Part shown: piece by piece, positions 32,604-43,826 of the stretch
Layout of the letters: each line of letters begins with the position of its first letter
Position numbering within the stretch: the first letter of the stretch is position 1
Made by a program: the position numbers and the translations under genes
Notes under the pieces: generated by a model
What the model was told of the DNA's origin: nothing
Database searches by the model: none
Seen by the model: only the letters and a program-made list of their open reading frames with translations
Source of the DNA: Bryoerythrophyllum caledonicum
Taxonomy: Eukaryota; Streptophyta; Bryopsida; Pottiales; Pottiaceae
DNA: 64,000 bases
NCBI GenBank assembly: GCA_963971425.1
Contig: OZ020519.1
Location: forward strand, 13,346,028-13,410,027
Direction: 5' to 3'

Positions 32604-33769
32604 TGACCCTCAACTTGAATGGAATGCGGATTTTCAAGACCTACATGAAGCATTACGTTCAACACCACTTGTGAAGGTCAACAAAGGGAATGGATATTGG
32701 TAGTGGTTTTACACCCACGTTTTTAAACAAAGTCCGAGAGGATATGGGTTTTGTTTAAAAACACGGGCAATTGATATCATATGCAATTGCAACATTCCAC
32801 GGTGCCATGGCAAAGTCTCAATCAGGAGAGATATGCTTCCTCATTAGCCCAATGAAGTCATCCAAATATTTGTCAAATAAAGAAACAAAGAATGATGTTT
32901 GAGGAAGTAATAAGAACTCCAACTAACTTACTCAATCTAGTTTTCTTTGTAACTTTGCGGATTATTTGATTATGAAGAAGATGCCAGGTAGACCATAAAT
33001 ATAAAAGAATCAACAAAATACATAAACTTGACAAAATACATAAATATGAAAGAATCAACAAGTGGAGTGATTGTTCAATCTTAAAGAAGACGTCAAAGAA
33101 GACGTCAAATCTAAATGAAAGAAAGCCTCTCAAGGGCATTCATCAAATAAAGCAAATGCAAAAAATCAATAATTATTAATGACCGACTCAAAAAGCACCT
33201 CAATAGAGCCGGTGATAAGGGCGTTCCAATTGATGAGATTTGTGAATTACAAATGTTAGGTTGATCTATTGGAAATTGAGAAATAAACACTAAAATGAAT
33301 TGCAAACTGTAGTCCTATTCTTATAGAGTTGGAGGGCTTTGTTAAAAAAAAGGAGAGTTGAAGGAGACTAGATCATACGGTTAGTCTGAGGTTTCTTAGT
33401 CCATTCCAATAGATCTTTGTCTTTTTGAATTTTATAGTCTTAAGATTGACTGTGGATCAGTGTCAGAGATGAGAGTGTTGAGGAGGCTCTGAGAGTTGTG
33501 GTTTCAATATCTAATAGCCACTGTAATTATTGGCACTTGAGATTTGAATATAGTTATACAATAGAATTGAAGATGAAAGAGACATGATAGAAAACTCCGC
33601 GCTAAATTTGGAGATCTCAGAGCAAGTAAGCATGGTGAGGAAGAATATTTGAAAGCTTTTATTTTGGTGAAATTACAAGGTACTCATGTGATTGGAGGTT
33701 GGAGATAATATAGGTGTATCATTTCATATAATTGTAGAATCAGTGAAGGCACAAAAGTAAGTTCTCTTA

Positions 33770-33990
33770 ATGTATTTGCTGGTATATAGAGCAATGGTGA
33801 AGCACAAGATGGAGGAAAGAATTGCTTCCATGGACGGTCTAAAGTTGTTCATTGTGTTGTTGTATGTTCTTGATGGAATGTACTTTGATTGGACTAGACG
33901 AGTTGCAGAAAATGCCAATAGAGTTTTCAGGAAGATATTGATGACTATTTTGATGAACTCTTTGATGTTTACATTAAGTATGGAGTGAGG
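33770..33990 (+). pseudogene. BTB/POZ-like fragment 2 in the MULE
   Basis: Shares a block with fragment 1: MDGLKLFIVLLYVLDGMYFD against IKELKLFMVILYILGGIYFD, followed by a similar FDELF-like helix in a shifted frame. A second, more decayed copy of the same captured sequence. Confidence 0.45.
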
Positions 33991-34317
33991 TTGCTGAAGC
34001 CCACGATAATCTCCATCATTAAGGATCATTTGAAATTAGAGAATTTCCATGTGAATTGGCGTTGATCAATGACCATGATTTTCAATATTAGTGGAAAAGA
34101 TGACTACAAGCAATACTTTGTCAATCACAAGCACGTGCACCTTTGATTTTGGACAAAGGAAATAGACACAAGCAAAACATTTGCGAGCGTATATTTGAAT
34201 CAAATTTGAGTTCATAAGGATTTGGATTTAAATATATTGCGTAATTGATTGATAAGATTTCATAAGATTCAATACAATATCATGCAATATTCTCCATCAT
34301 TATCATATCTGTAAAAA

Positions 34318-34530
34318 GAATACCGACATCGGCACTACTAAGGACGCTCTTCATTTATTGTTTGAGAGAATCTCTAAGGGAGGGACACATTGACACTCAT
34401 CTTAATGGTCCTTCCTATCTGTAAAAAAGAAATCTCTAACAGGAGTGCCAATATTGGCAATCCACATGAGGGCTTTTTTTATATTTAAAAAGAGATCTAC
34501 TAAAAGAGATGCCAACATTAGCAATCCTTT
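34318..34530. repeat. Left part of array D (inverted orientation)
   Basis: Four degenerate copies of CCGACATCGGCAC near 34327, 34394, 34452 and 34516, spaced about 58-67 bp. Confidence 0.6.
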
Positions 34531-34563
34531 AGATTTCATATTCACAGTTCAGAATTTTTTTAA

Positions 34564-34710
34564 GGAATTCCAAAATGGTATCACACATCATCATCCAACA
34601 CTCTAAGAATAAGTTATCTATGGATGAAGTAATGGATTTTAAGACTTTATCCAAAGATAACTTATTCTTGGAGCATAAGTTGACAAAGTGTGATATCATT
34701 TTGGAGTTCT
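34564..34710. repeat. Hairpin 1 at the centre of the MULE
   Basis: 147-bp foldback: GAATTCCAAAATGGTATCAC at the left pairs with GTGTGATATCATTTTGGAGT at the right, with an inner stem around AAGTTATC/GATAACTT. Partner of hairpin 2 (34869-35014). Confidence 0.8.
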
Positions 34711-34868
34711 CTTAAAAAATTTTAGAGCGTGAATGTAAATTCTAGGGGGCACTAACATCGGCACTTTACAAATAAGCCTATCCAATCTTTTCAAATGGAA
34801 CTACTAAATAGGAGTGCCGATACCGGCACCCTCTAAAATTTACATTCATGCTCTAAGATTTTTTGAGA

Positions 34869-35014
34869 GAACTCCAAAATGGTATCACACTGTATTATTC
34901 AACAATCTACGAAAAAGTTATCAACGGATGAAGTAGTGAATTCCAAGACTTCATCCGTTGATAACTTACTCTTAGAGTGTTGGATGATGAAGTGTGATAC
35001 CATTTTGGAATTCT
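34869..35014. repeat. Hairpin 2 at the centre of the MULE
   Basis: 146-bp foldback: AACTCCAAAATGGTATCACA pairs with GTGTGATACCATTTTGGAAT. The inner 19-bp stem AGTTATCAACGGATGAAGT / ACTTCATCCGTTGATAACT is perfect. Hairpins 1 and 2 are themselves inverted about a dyad near 34789. Confidence 0.85.
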
Positions 35015-35052
35015 CTCAAAAATTTCTAGAATGTGGATGTAAATATTTGAGG

Positions 35053-35963
35053 GTGCCAATGTCGGCACTTCTTTTTAGAAGTTCCATTTTTAAAGATTAT
35101 ATAGGCCTTCTTGTAGAGTGCCGATGTCGGCACTCCCTTTAGAGGTTCTCATTATAAACAAAGGAAGAGTGCCTAGTGGAGTGCCGATGTCGGCACTCCC
35201 TTTAGAGGTTCTCATTGTAAACAAAGGAAGAGTGCCTAGTGGAGTGCCGATGTCGGCACCACCTTTGGACGTTCTCTTTTCAACAATAGAAAAGGTCGTT
35301 TTGAGGGATGATAATGTCAAAATTCTTTTTGGAGGTATTTTTGTTAAAAATGTAAGGGCGTCCTAGGGGTGCCGACGTCGGCACCCCCCTTAGAGGTCTC
35401 AAATTTCCTTTTCAAAGATATAAAGGACCCTCTAGAGGAATGTCGTTGTCAACAACCCTCTAAAGATTGATTTTTTAAAATGAGAAGGTTCCTTTAGAGG
35501 AGTGCCGATGTCGGCATTACTTTCGGGGGTCTTTTTTCAAAATATAGGAGGGGCTATTTAAAAGAATGTCAATATTGAGGTTGACTTTGGAGGTTCCGTT
35601 TTTAAACATAAAAAGGATCCTTAAAAGGAGTGCCGATGTCGGCAACCCCATTGGAGGTTATTTTTTTTAAATAGGAAGGGCCTTCTAGTGGACTGCCAAT
35701 GTTTGTACCTTCTCTAAAGGTTCTTGTTTTAAAACATAGGAAAGGTGTTTCAAACGGTGCTGATGGCAACATTCCATATTAAGGTGTATTTTTCTAGAGA
35801 TACAAACAACCTTCTAGTTTGATGCCGATGTCGGCATCCTCTTTAAAAGGTTTTTTATATATATAAAATGGATTATCTTGTAGAGAGCAGATGTCCGCAA
35901 CCCCTTGGGAGGTTTCTTTCGAAATATAAGAGAGATTAAGTAAAAGGGTGCCGATGTCGGCAC
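35053..35963. repeat. Array D: 15 phased GTGCCGATGTCGGCAC units
   Basis: Centres near 35060, 35125, 35188, 35251, 35314 (decayed), 35376, 35447, 35509, 35573, 35637, 35700, 35764, 35829, 35892 and 35955. Spacing is 62-65 bp with one 71, mean 63.9, about six helical turns. Spacers differ widely in sequence while the distance is kept, except three near-identical units at 35118-35260. A further single copy (GTGCCGACATCAGCAC) is at about 36582. Confidence 0.9.
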
Positions 35964-36599
35964 CTCCATAGTTGTTGGAGCGTGCAAGGATTACCTCGGA
36001 AATTATTGTTATGACCAAAAAGTATTCCTCACAAGACCCTTGCATGTGAGGATCTTGTCTTTGTCTTGGTCAAGTTCAAGCAAATGTTTTACCCTAGTAT
36101 TTAAAATGAGATAACCGCTTTTAGATATATGCGTTGTTTAAAAGTAATGGGTAGCATTACTAAACTAACAAGCTTTAATAATTGGGCCTTTTTTTAGAAG
36201 AAGCGTTTCCCATGACAAGCCATAGAAGTCGACTCGGAGATGAGTTAGAGGATGCGCGGATGATGTTTTACCATGTCAAAAGTGTTTAGTCTTAGACCAC
36301 TATGGTTGCCTATGTGTACAACTCTATTTACTGCCTCGTAATGACAATTGCGACTTTTGATATATACTCTAAAATGTGGTATTTCAGCAAGTGTTTTGGA
36401 AATGATGCAATGAACTCTAAATTAGGCATGACAATTCAAATCCAAATCTCAAAGAATTAATGCTCAACATTAAAATTAAGCAACAAGATGCAAAAATCAA
36501 TATTACTTTAGAATAGAGCGGGTTTGGGCATCCAACCGTTAGTACAATATTATTCATTGCTAGATGTCACTGTCGAAAGAGTGCCGACATCAGCACTTT

Positions 36600-38600
36600 C
36601 TTTTGGCGGTTGTCATACTTATGTACTATACTACCTTATGCTGCTACTAGTGATATTTTGTATGCTAAGTTCTTCTATCACTTTGCCATGCCAAACGTTG
36701 TAGTAACCATAATTAGTCATCGAATAATCTATCAGAAGTTGTTCAAACATGTTAAGATGTCGTCATATATTTTGACGGAATTGGTGGACATCAAGTCGTT
36801 TCAGTACTTAAACAAAAAATTATGATATGCATATTGCGGCTGTGGATGATATGGTCTAGGTATGCATGCGGATTGTTGTCCATTACCAATATCTAAAAGG
36901 CAAAAAAACTAGGTAACGATCATGGGAAGGATTAACTCACTTTTTGTATTGCCTATCGCATTATTCAATGCTATGGAAAACATGCCACACTCGCCAACAT
37001 GCCCGATGCAGATAAGTTTTGTACTCGCAATCTTAACCTACAAGGTGAGGAAGTTTTTGTATCTCTGAAAAAAAAGTTGTTTCTTCTCCAAGATTAGAAT
37101 TAGACTAGCATCACCTCGACAAAATAAGGGCCTCACGCTTAAAGATAAAGGTTTTTTGTATTGATTCAATGATTGCTAACCTTACAATTGTAGAGAGGCC
37201 ACGACACTGCACTGCACTTGCTCTCCTGAAGCAACTGAAGTACTTCCATCGATATCAACTACGGCTTATTTTGGGAATAAGCACCTCAAAGTTGTTCATG
37301 AGACTATTTGTGATGAGATGCAGTAGCATAGTGGAAGCCTTCCAAAGACAACCAATAAAGCATGCTTTGTTCTATAGGTCGGTACAAGCAAGTAGTATGT
37401 GGACATGATTCTGCAGTATGGAAGAAGTACATCTGCCTCAACATACACGGGGCTAATGGAGAATTTCAAGAAATTGAGAATGGAAAGAATGTAATTCTTC
37501 TTTTGCAACAACGACATTCATAGTTGTATTATAGGCACATTGCAAAGGTAATTTCAATCTAAGCTACATATCCCAGACTTATGGCCAGTTAAGATGAGAT
37601 TCGAGAACAAAATAGAGCAAGATGGAGATATTCGCCCCCAAAAACTTCAAGTTCCGTCAGATTGAGTGTGAGCGTTGTCCCCTCATAGGTTTTTTGGAGA
37701 AGACATATTCGTGAATATCAACGATTATCTTGCCCTTTCCAACCCTATAGAGTACCCAACAAAGAGATTCGGATTCACATGTTTGATGACGACCAACAAG
37801 TTTCTAACTTCAACTGCCCAACGTTTACAAAGATGTTTAAGAAATCACTCGGCAAAAGGAGTGCATAGACTTACTATTACTACCTCTGTTACATCTTCAA
37901 AATTGTCTGAAGTTTAGGTCTTGATGTATATGTGTTCATTTACACATCTAGTTTTTGCAAAAAATGATTAAGAAAAATTTATAGATTTTTTTATTTAAAC
38001 ACTATAGTGCATAACTACCATTTATAGTACTTTGACCTTGTATTGTGTCACTCTAAATTCTATATAGAAGGCGGTGAGACTAAAAAGGCCACTTCCACCG
38101 TTTGTACTAGTTCTTGTCTATCACTTGCGAGTCTATGCTTCGTAACTATAACGAGACAGAGGAAGACTGAGATTGGAGATTTTAACTTCTCTTGCAAGTA
38201 TATAGAAGTTGAATTTAATAACTCACTCTTCCAATATCCCCCTCCAAGACTCTTTCTAATTTTCGTGGTTCCAAAAACTACATTGTCGGGTTGTCAATTG
38301 TCCACAAACTATCCTTCATATCTCCCCACTTTTCTCCCTTATCTTTGGTTCTAAACACTTACTATTTCTCCTTTAACAATAGTTCCATACTCTACATCAT
38401 TTGCTCTTTGTCCCACTAGCTTTATCGCCCATACACATTTTAAATCTCCTAGATTTACCATGTTTTGAGTCATCATCCACCAAGTTGAATCGTCTATCTT
38501 CAAATCGTGCCTCTTGCTATTAGACTCTCCCAAGCCCTCTAGGCCGCTAATCCTAACTCTAAATCTTTTGTTCTACTGTACCCTAAATTCAACCAATATT
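36600..38600. other. Interior of the MULE, degenerate coding-like traces
   Basis: Short stretches read like decayed exons (for example YGKHATLANMPDADKFC near 36970-37030, and YFGNKHLKVVHETICDEM near 37270-37325), but with stops between them. I do not recognise a family. Confidence 0.3.
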
Positions 38601-39085
38601 TTTGAATGTGTCACTCTCACTGTCTCCAACGCTCCCTCTCTAAAACCTTAAAACCTTATAAACTATACTTGACATCTATTTAAATTGCACTAATCCCACT
38701 TCCTTCAATCTCTGGATTCCTAAAACCACTACCACTCTCCAAATTCTAAAACCTTCGTCTCCACCAATTCCTCATCTTTGACTCCTCTCTCCCTCTCTTA
38801 CTGTCCGTTTTTATATCCTAAATCATGCTCTAAAGCTTTATAACCTTAAAAATCCTATCTTCCCTTCAATATAGAACCCTAGATTCCACGGTCATAAGTC
38901 CCTTTTTTCAAAAGAAAATCAACAATATTGTCATTTTTAGATCCTTCCTGCATAAAATTTCTCCACCTTCCTCCACGGTAATAGGTCCATTAATTTCATG
39001 CATTTAACCAATGTCATTCTAAAAAAACCTTAATACTTTTACTTTTTAATGCCTTTTCCAAATAAGGAACTCAATTTTTTCCACC

Positions 39086-39151
39086 AAGGCTCGCGATCCT
39101 AGGCTTGCAGCTCGCGGCTCACAAAATTAGGCATGCAAAATAGCTTGGTCC
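39086..39151 (-). repeat. Right terminal inverted repeat of the MULE
   Basis: Inverse of the left end; about 80 percent identical over 65 bp by eye. Confidence 0.85.
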
Positions 39152-39408
39152 TTCAAACACTAAATTCTTTTCAAGCCCTACGGTGGATTCCAAAAGTATG
39201 GTGAATCATTATAAATCTCTATCTTATGATCTATAGTTAGGAATTCTAGCGGTTTCCTTCAAATTTAGATTTTCTTGCCACTTTTTGGTTGTGGTACTTT
39301 TTGCGTGGCTTTTGGGACAAATTGCCTTGGGCTCTTATGCATTAAAAGATTGAAGGTTCTAAATATGCAAGTGGTCACTTACTTTCAATAATAAAGCGTG
39401 ATGAAAAC

Positions 39409-41182
39409 TGTAAGGTTTTAAAACTTGGGTCGACTTACAAAACACCCAGGCTACACCCACCTTTAGGTTCGTTCTAGGGGATGGTCTGGCGTCTAGACTT
39501 AGGTAGTTATCTCTAATTCCACTAATATATGTGTCAATTGTTGTTTGCTTTAAGGTTTTGAAGGTAAAAGTGTATCTATAACCTACACTCTTAAGGATTT
39601 TTACTTATTACTCTTATTCCCACAAGCATGTGCAATTATGACGTGAGCCTTGCTCATTGTCATTATTCTGTGAAGTGCCCATCGACTTCTAACCTATACC
39701 CTCATGGGTAAATGGATTCTATCCATTTTCATGCTTATTGCCAATTCCTTAATTAGTTCAAGTTAATAAATCACAATCTAACCTCTAGCAACGAGCTCCA
39801 AACTTCCTTATGTCTTCACTTTATACTTCTCGTTATCACACCTTTAAACCACAAGTTAAAGCACAAACAACACACAAGGAATAATGAACACTATTCTTAA
39901 AGATTCAAAGTATTAAGTCTAATTCTTAACTCAATTAACTAGATGCACCATTATCACTTTTAATTAGACTTTCTATATTTTGAATATTTCTTTATATCAA
40001 ACTTTTATTCTTTTGTTAATTCTAACTTACTTACTACACTATTATCCTTCATATACTCTTACAATTTCTAAGGATATTCTTGTAATATAAGTTTTGATCA
40101 ATTCTACTACTTAGCTAGTCTTAAAGATTAACTTTAAACACAATTAGACTCTTGATCTACAATTTATAATGTAATTACTTGACTCACAAGTCAATGTAAT
40201 TTCCACATTATGTGATCAACTCAACCATGTATTGACCAAACATTAATAATCAAAATTATTAATTCACAAATTAATATTGCATTCAATATTGAAACTTCAA
40301 TTCTCATGAATTCCAATTCCAATGATTCTGAGTCACAAACTTCAAACAAACATTAGTACATCACATACATAATGCATTCTATCAAAATTAATTATAAGCA
40401 ATCTAAAATTAATTTTATTCTCAATTGCAATTAATTTTACTTCATTTCTATGCATCAATGATTCAATTGTCTTGCATATTTTTTGTTTATATATTTATTT
40501 TATTTAATTTTTATTTTTTTACAATTTGTTCACAAATTGGTACTGTAGATATTCAATTTCTACTCTAACCAATTTCACTTCCAGAATTCACAAATTTAAT
40601 TTATTTATTATAAATTCTATTCTAGTGAATTTTGTAATCTCATTACAATTCTTCTTCACTTTTAACTTCCACAATTCATAATTTTGAATTTAATTCCTTT
40701 CTTAATGTGTCTTATTACACATGAACAATTTCATACAACAATTACAATTATGTAGCTAGCAACTCGTAGACTTACACATAATTCAATAATTAAATATATT
40801 TCAAACAAATTTCTTACAAATCACATGTAAGAATTCTTACTAGCTTCAATCCAAGCTAGGACTCACATAAATTTCTTCAAATGTGGTGTGATCATCATCA
40901 CTTTCTATTCACTTATACTATCTAATTACGAAAAGGTACCACTTTTCCTAATGACTTTTCCTATCACCTCTTTTAGTTTAATTTCAAAATCCTTTCATAT
41001 CATTAGGAGTTATGTCCCTTCTTCGTACCTTTCTAATTCTCTTTTCTATTTATTTTAGTATTTTCTATTTATTTTTTATTTTACTTCTACTTTTACTTTT
41101 ACTTTATTCTTTTGAAGTTGTTTTTATAGCTCTTGAGCTCTAATTTTTTGAAATTTCACAACTTTATCATTTTGGCTCTACA
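39409..41182 (-). repeat. 3' LTR of the giant element (1774 bp)
   Basis: Sense ends TGTAGAGCC...CCTTACA. Compared with the 5' LTR: an extra A near 39420, T for C near 40015, and an extra T near 41144. Confidence 0.95.
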
Positions 41183-41185
41183 TAG

Positions 41186-41196
41186 CCCTCTTCTTT
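41186..41196 (-). other. Polypurine tract of the giant element
   Basis: Sense AAAGAAGAGGG followed by CTA, directly before the 3' LTR. Confidence 0.75.
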
Positions 41197-42642
41197 AAAT
41201 TGGAGACGCCCTCGTCGACTTTCAAAAACCTTTGTTTTTGAATCTTTGACTTTTGCACTTCGTCTTCTTTTTATCATTTTCTTTCTCTTTTAGTCTCCTT
41301 AAGCTCCAAATAGCATTTCTTCTTATTTGTCTTTCTTCTTTAACAATTGTTGATTGTCTTTATTCGCTTTCCATACTTCAAATTTTTATTTTTTATTTCC
41401 CTTTAAGCTTTGTCAATCAACTTCTTGTATTTTTTTTTCATTTTTCTTTTGGATTTTTAGACTTTTCCAAAGTCTTTATGCTTTCATTCACCATGTTTCA
41501 CTTAAACATGTTCTTCATATTTTATTTTTTCCTTTTATTTTCATTTTTTATTTAAGTTTGGAAAATTAGCACTCATTAGTCCTTACATCACTAAATTAGT
41601 ATGTTAGTAGTGTTTGTCCTCACCACTAATTACTAATTTTATGTCACTAATTTCCTTTTCACATGTATCTATTTCTTCTAGATTTTGTGAGCTATCCTAT
41701 CATACAATTTATGTAATGTGTGTATTACTTCACCACTAATTGTATTTACCTACATTACTCACATATTAACCTCTTTTCTTTCTTATTTTTTCCATTTCTC
41801 AATATTATCATGTTCTCTCTTATTTTTTCCTTTTCATGACAACCTCTCATTAGATTTATCATGTTCTTTCTTATTTTTTATTGTTTTCTTACTTGAGGAT
41901 AATCGCTCTTTAATTTTATCATTCTCTCTCTTAAAACTAATCATTCTCATTCTCACATCTTATCATGTTACTACTCAAGTTTTTAATTTTCTCTCTTATT
42001 TTTCCCTTTCACTATTTTCCTTTCAGGTAAATTTTTATTTATTTATTATTATTATTATTTTATTTTTTCAATATTTCTCGTCTTTAGTCAAGATCCGTTG
42101 ACTGATGAATGGGACATAGTTCCCATGATTAGAATCTTGCTAGGATTTTTGACTTATCATATTTCTGTTATATCTTAAATCAGTTTTCCTTTAAGTAAAT
42201 GATGTGACTGTTGATCGAGGAGAAGCCTCGAAAAAGATGACTTTTTGGAAAAAGTCATTCTATTCATCTTCTTATCCGCCTATTGTGTCAGAGTTCATTC
42301 ACCACTAGAATTTATTCATCCTTCCCACAGTTCCTCTTCAAACATTCCTCCATAAATTTCATCCAGCGTTGAACGTTTGTACAGACAAGTGTGTGTCTGT
42401 ATTGACACCACTCATGGCTTAGTGTCGATGGACTCTCTTGTTGCTTGGACTTGATTCGCATCACTCTTTGAAACCTATAAACCATCACCTCGTCATTCCA
42501 GGTTACGGTCTGGTAGGAGCACAACACCTTGCATCTTCATAGCTCATTTACAGAGTTCTTGTTGAGCAATAAGTTGTAGTAACTCAGTGTGAAACAACTC
42601 AATCATAGTCATACTACGTTATTTGGTCTTTATAATTCAAAA
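41197..42642. other. Pyrimidine-rich 3' internal region, no supported gene
   Basis: Plus strand is T/C-rich (CTTTTTC words). Hydrophobic plus-strand ORFs at 41253-41569 and 41718-42101 are products of that composition. It may serve as purine-rich untranslated sequence in the sense RNA. Confidence 0.45.
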
Positions 42643-42918
42643 TCACATTCGTCTAGCTGCAATATCCATTTGTCTGCAAGTATAGATGGATATACTTGGC
42701 CATAAAGTAATCGCATTGTCCTCCTCAGAGTCTCCCAGTGACATATCCCATATCGTTTGGTGAGGCTGACGATACGCAATATATAATGGCTCAGTGGCCT
42801 GTTGACCTTCAGTGACAAGCCTGAATGGCCTGGTCTTCTCAAGCCGCAGTTGATACTGCCGTGGCAGCCTTCGGGCGCTAGTGCCGGGTATACAATGACC
42901 TTGAGAGATCCGCCCCAT
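42643..42918 (-). CDS. Possible extra exon downstream of the passenger gene
   Basis: 91-codon open frame with protein-like composition (LPRQYQLRLEKTRPF, then WDMSLGDSEEDNA). It lies in the same sense as the gene at 43827-46975 and about 0.9 kb downstream, so it could be a further exon. No splice signals verified, no family recognised. A second frame across the same bases looks less protein-like. Confidence 0.3.
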   Translation of the reverse strand: MGRISQGHCIPGTSARRLPRQYQLRLEKTRPFRLVTEGQQATEPLYIAYRQPHQTIWDMSLGDSEEDNAITLWPSISIYTCRQMDIAARRM

Positions 42919-43826
42919 TCCGCTTGGTGTAGTTTAGATACAGGGTAGCGCAGTATAGATACAGGTAGGTGCAGTTGGAGCACATTTTTTTCAATTTTTT
43001 TTTCATTTGTCTTTCCGATCCACATAGCATGTTCACTGATTTCGCTTTGTGCACCTTGATAGTATCAACTAGAAGTCCTTGTTAACTTCACGTTCATCAA
43101 ATTTGCAACATTGGAAACATCGCCACACAACCAAAACTCATGAGTTCAAAAACTTTCGTTGATCTGTGAGCAATAAATATGAGCACGCAGTATCATGCGT
43201 ATCTCCACATTTTGTTTAAGTTTTATCGCCTTCACTCTGTTAGTTTTTCATTTGCGGCGTGAGTTCCCATGTGGTGTCTGTGTGTATTGACGTCACCTCA
43301 ATTCTATTCACAGTACTTCTAGTGCCAAGTTACACAATCCACTTACAGATTATAAATCACATTTTGTTATCTTCAACTTGATATGAATAACCCCATGAGC
43401 ATGAGTCATGAATTCGTCTCACAAACGTAACTTAACGTCAATTTGTGAACAACCTACACACTTGGTGCCTCTTTAATTTTACTCATTCTTTACTGCATGC
43501 ATCATGGCTCCAACTCCGAATTTCAATCAACTTAGCTCATATTCATAATATAGAGTGACTCTTAAAATTTCAAGTTCAAGTCATCGTCTGCCGCTGCATA
43601 ATCATAGAATAAAAACTGCAATGTCTGAGGTTCGAGTATGATAAAAAATCGAAACTCTAACGCGGCCAAACTACCATATCAAGTGGACAGTTAATAGCCT
43701 CTAGCATATCTAAGTTGACATCACACTTCAAATGATCTCCTGCTCCTCATCCAGCCTTCATACTTCTTCCATAATCTTCATACTCCAGGATAGACTTCGG
43801 CACTTCTATCAGACCTGCACAGTTTC

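Larger units (their letters stand above)
31241..39151. mobile_element. Mutator-like (Pack-MULE-like) element with 10-bp target duplication
   Basis: Flanked by TTCAAACACT at 31231-31240 and 39152-39161, a perfect 10-bp duplication, in the 8-11 bp range of Mutator elements. The ends are inverted: left GGGGATTGCTATTTTGCGTG, right (reverse complement) GGACCAAGCTATTTTGCATG, then GAGCCGCGAGCTGC in both. Similarity continues inward for some 350 bp as repeated CCTATNACCGTGGA words. No transposase recognised. Instead it carries two BTB/POZ-like fragments, hairpins and a palindromic array, so it is probably non-autonomous and gene-carrying. Confidence 0.82.

Noticed and set aside
41253-42101. Possible env-like membrane protein in the giant element
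   Set aside because: Antisense to the element and produced by a pyrimidine-rich tract; no signal peptide with cysteines or cleavage site.
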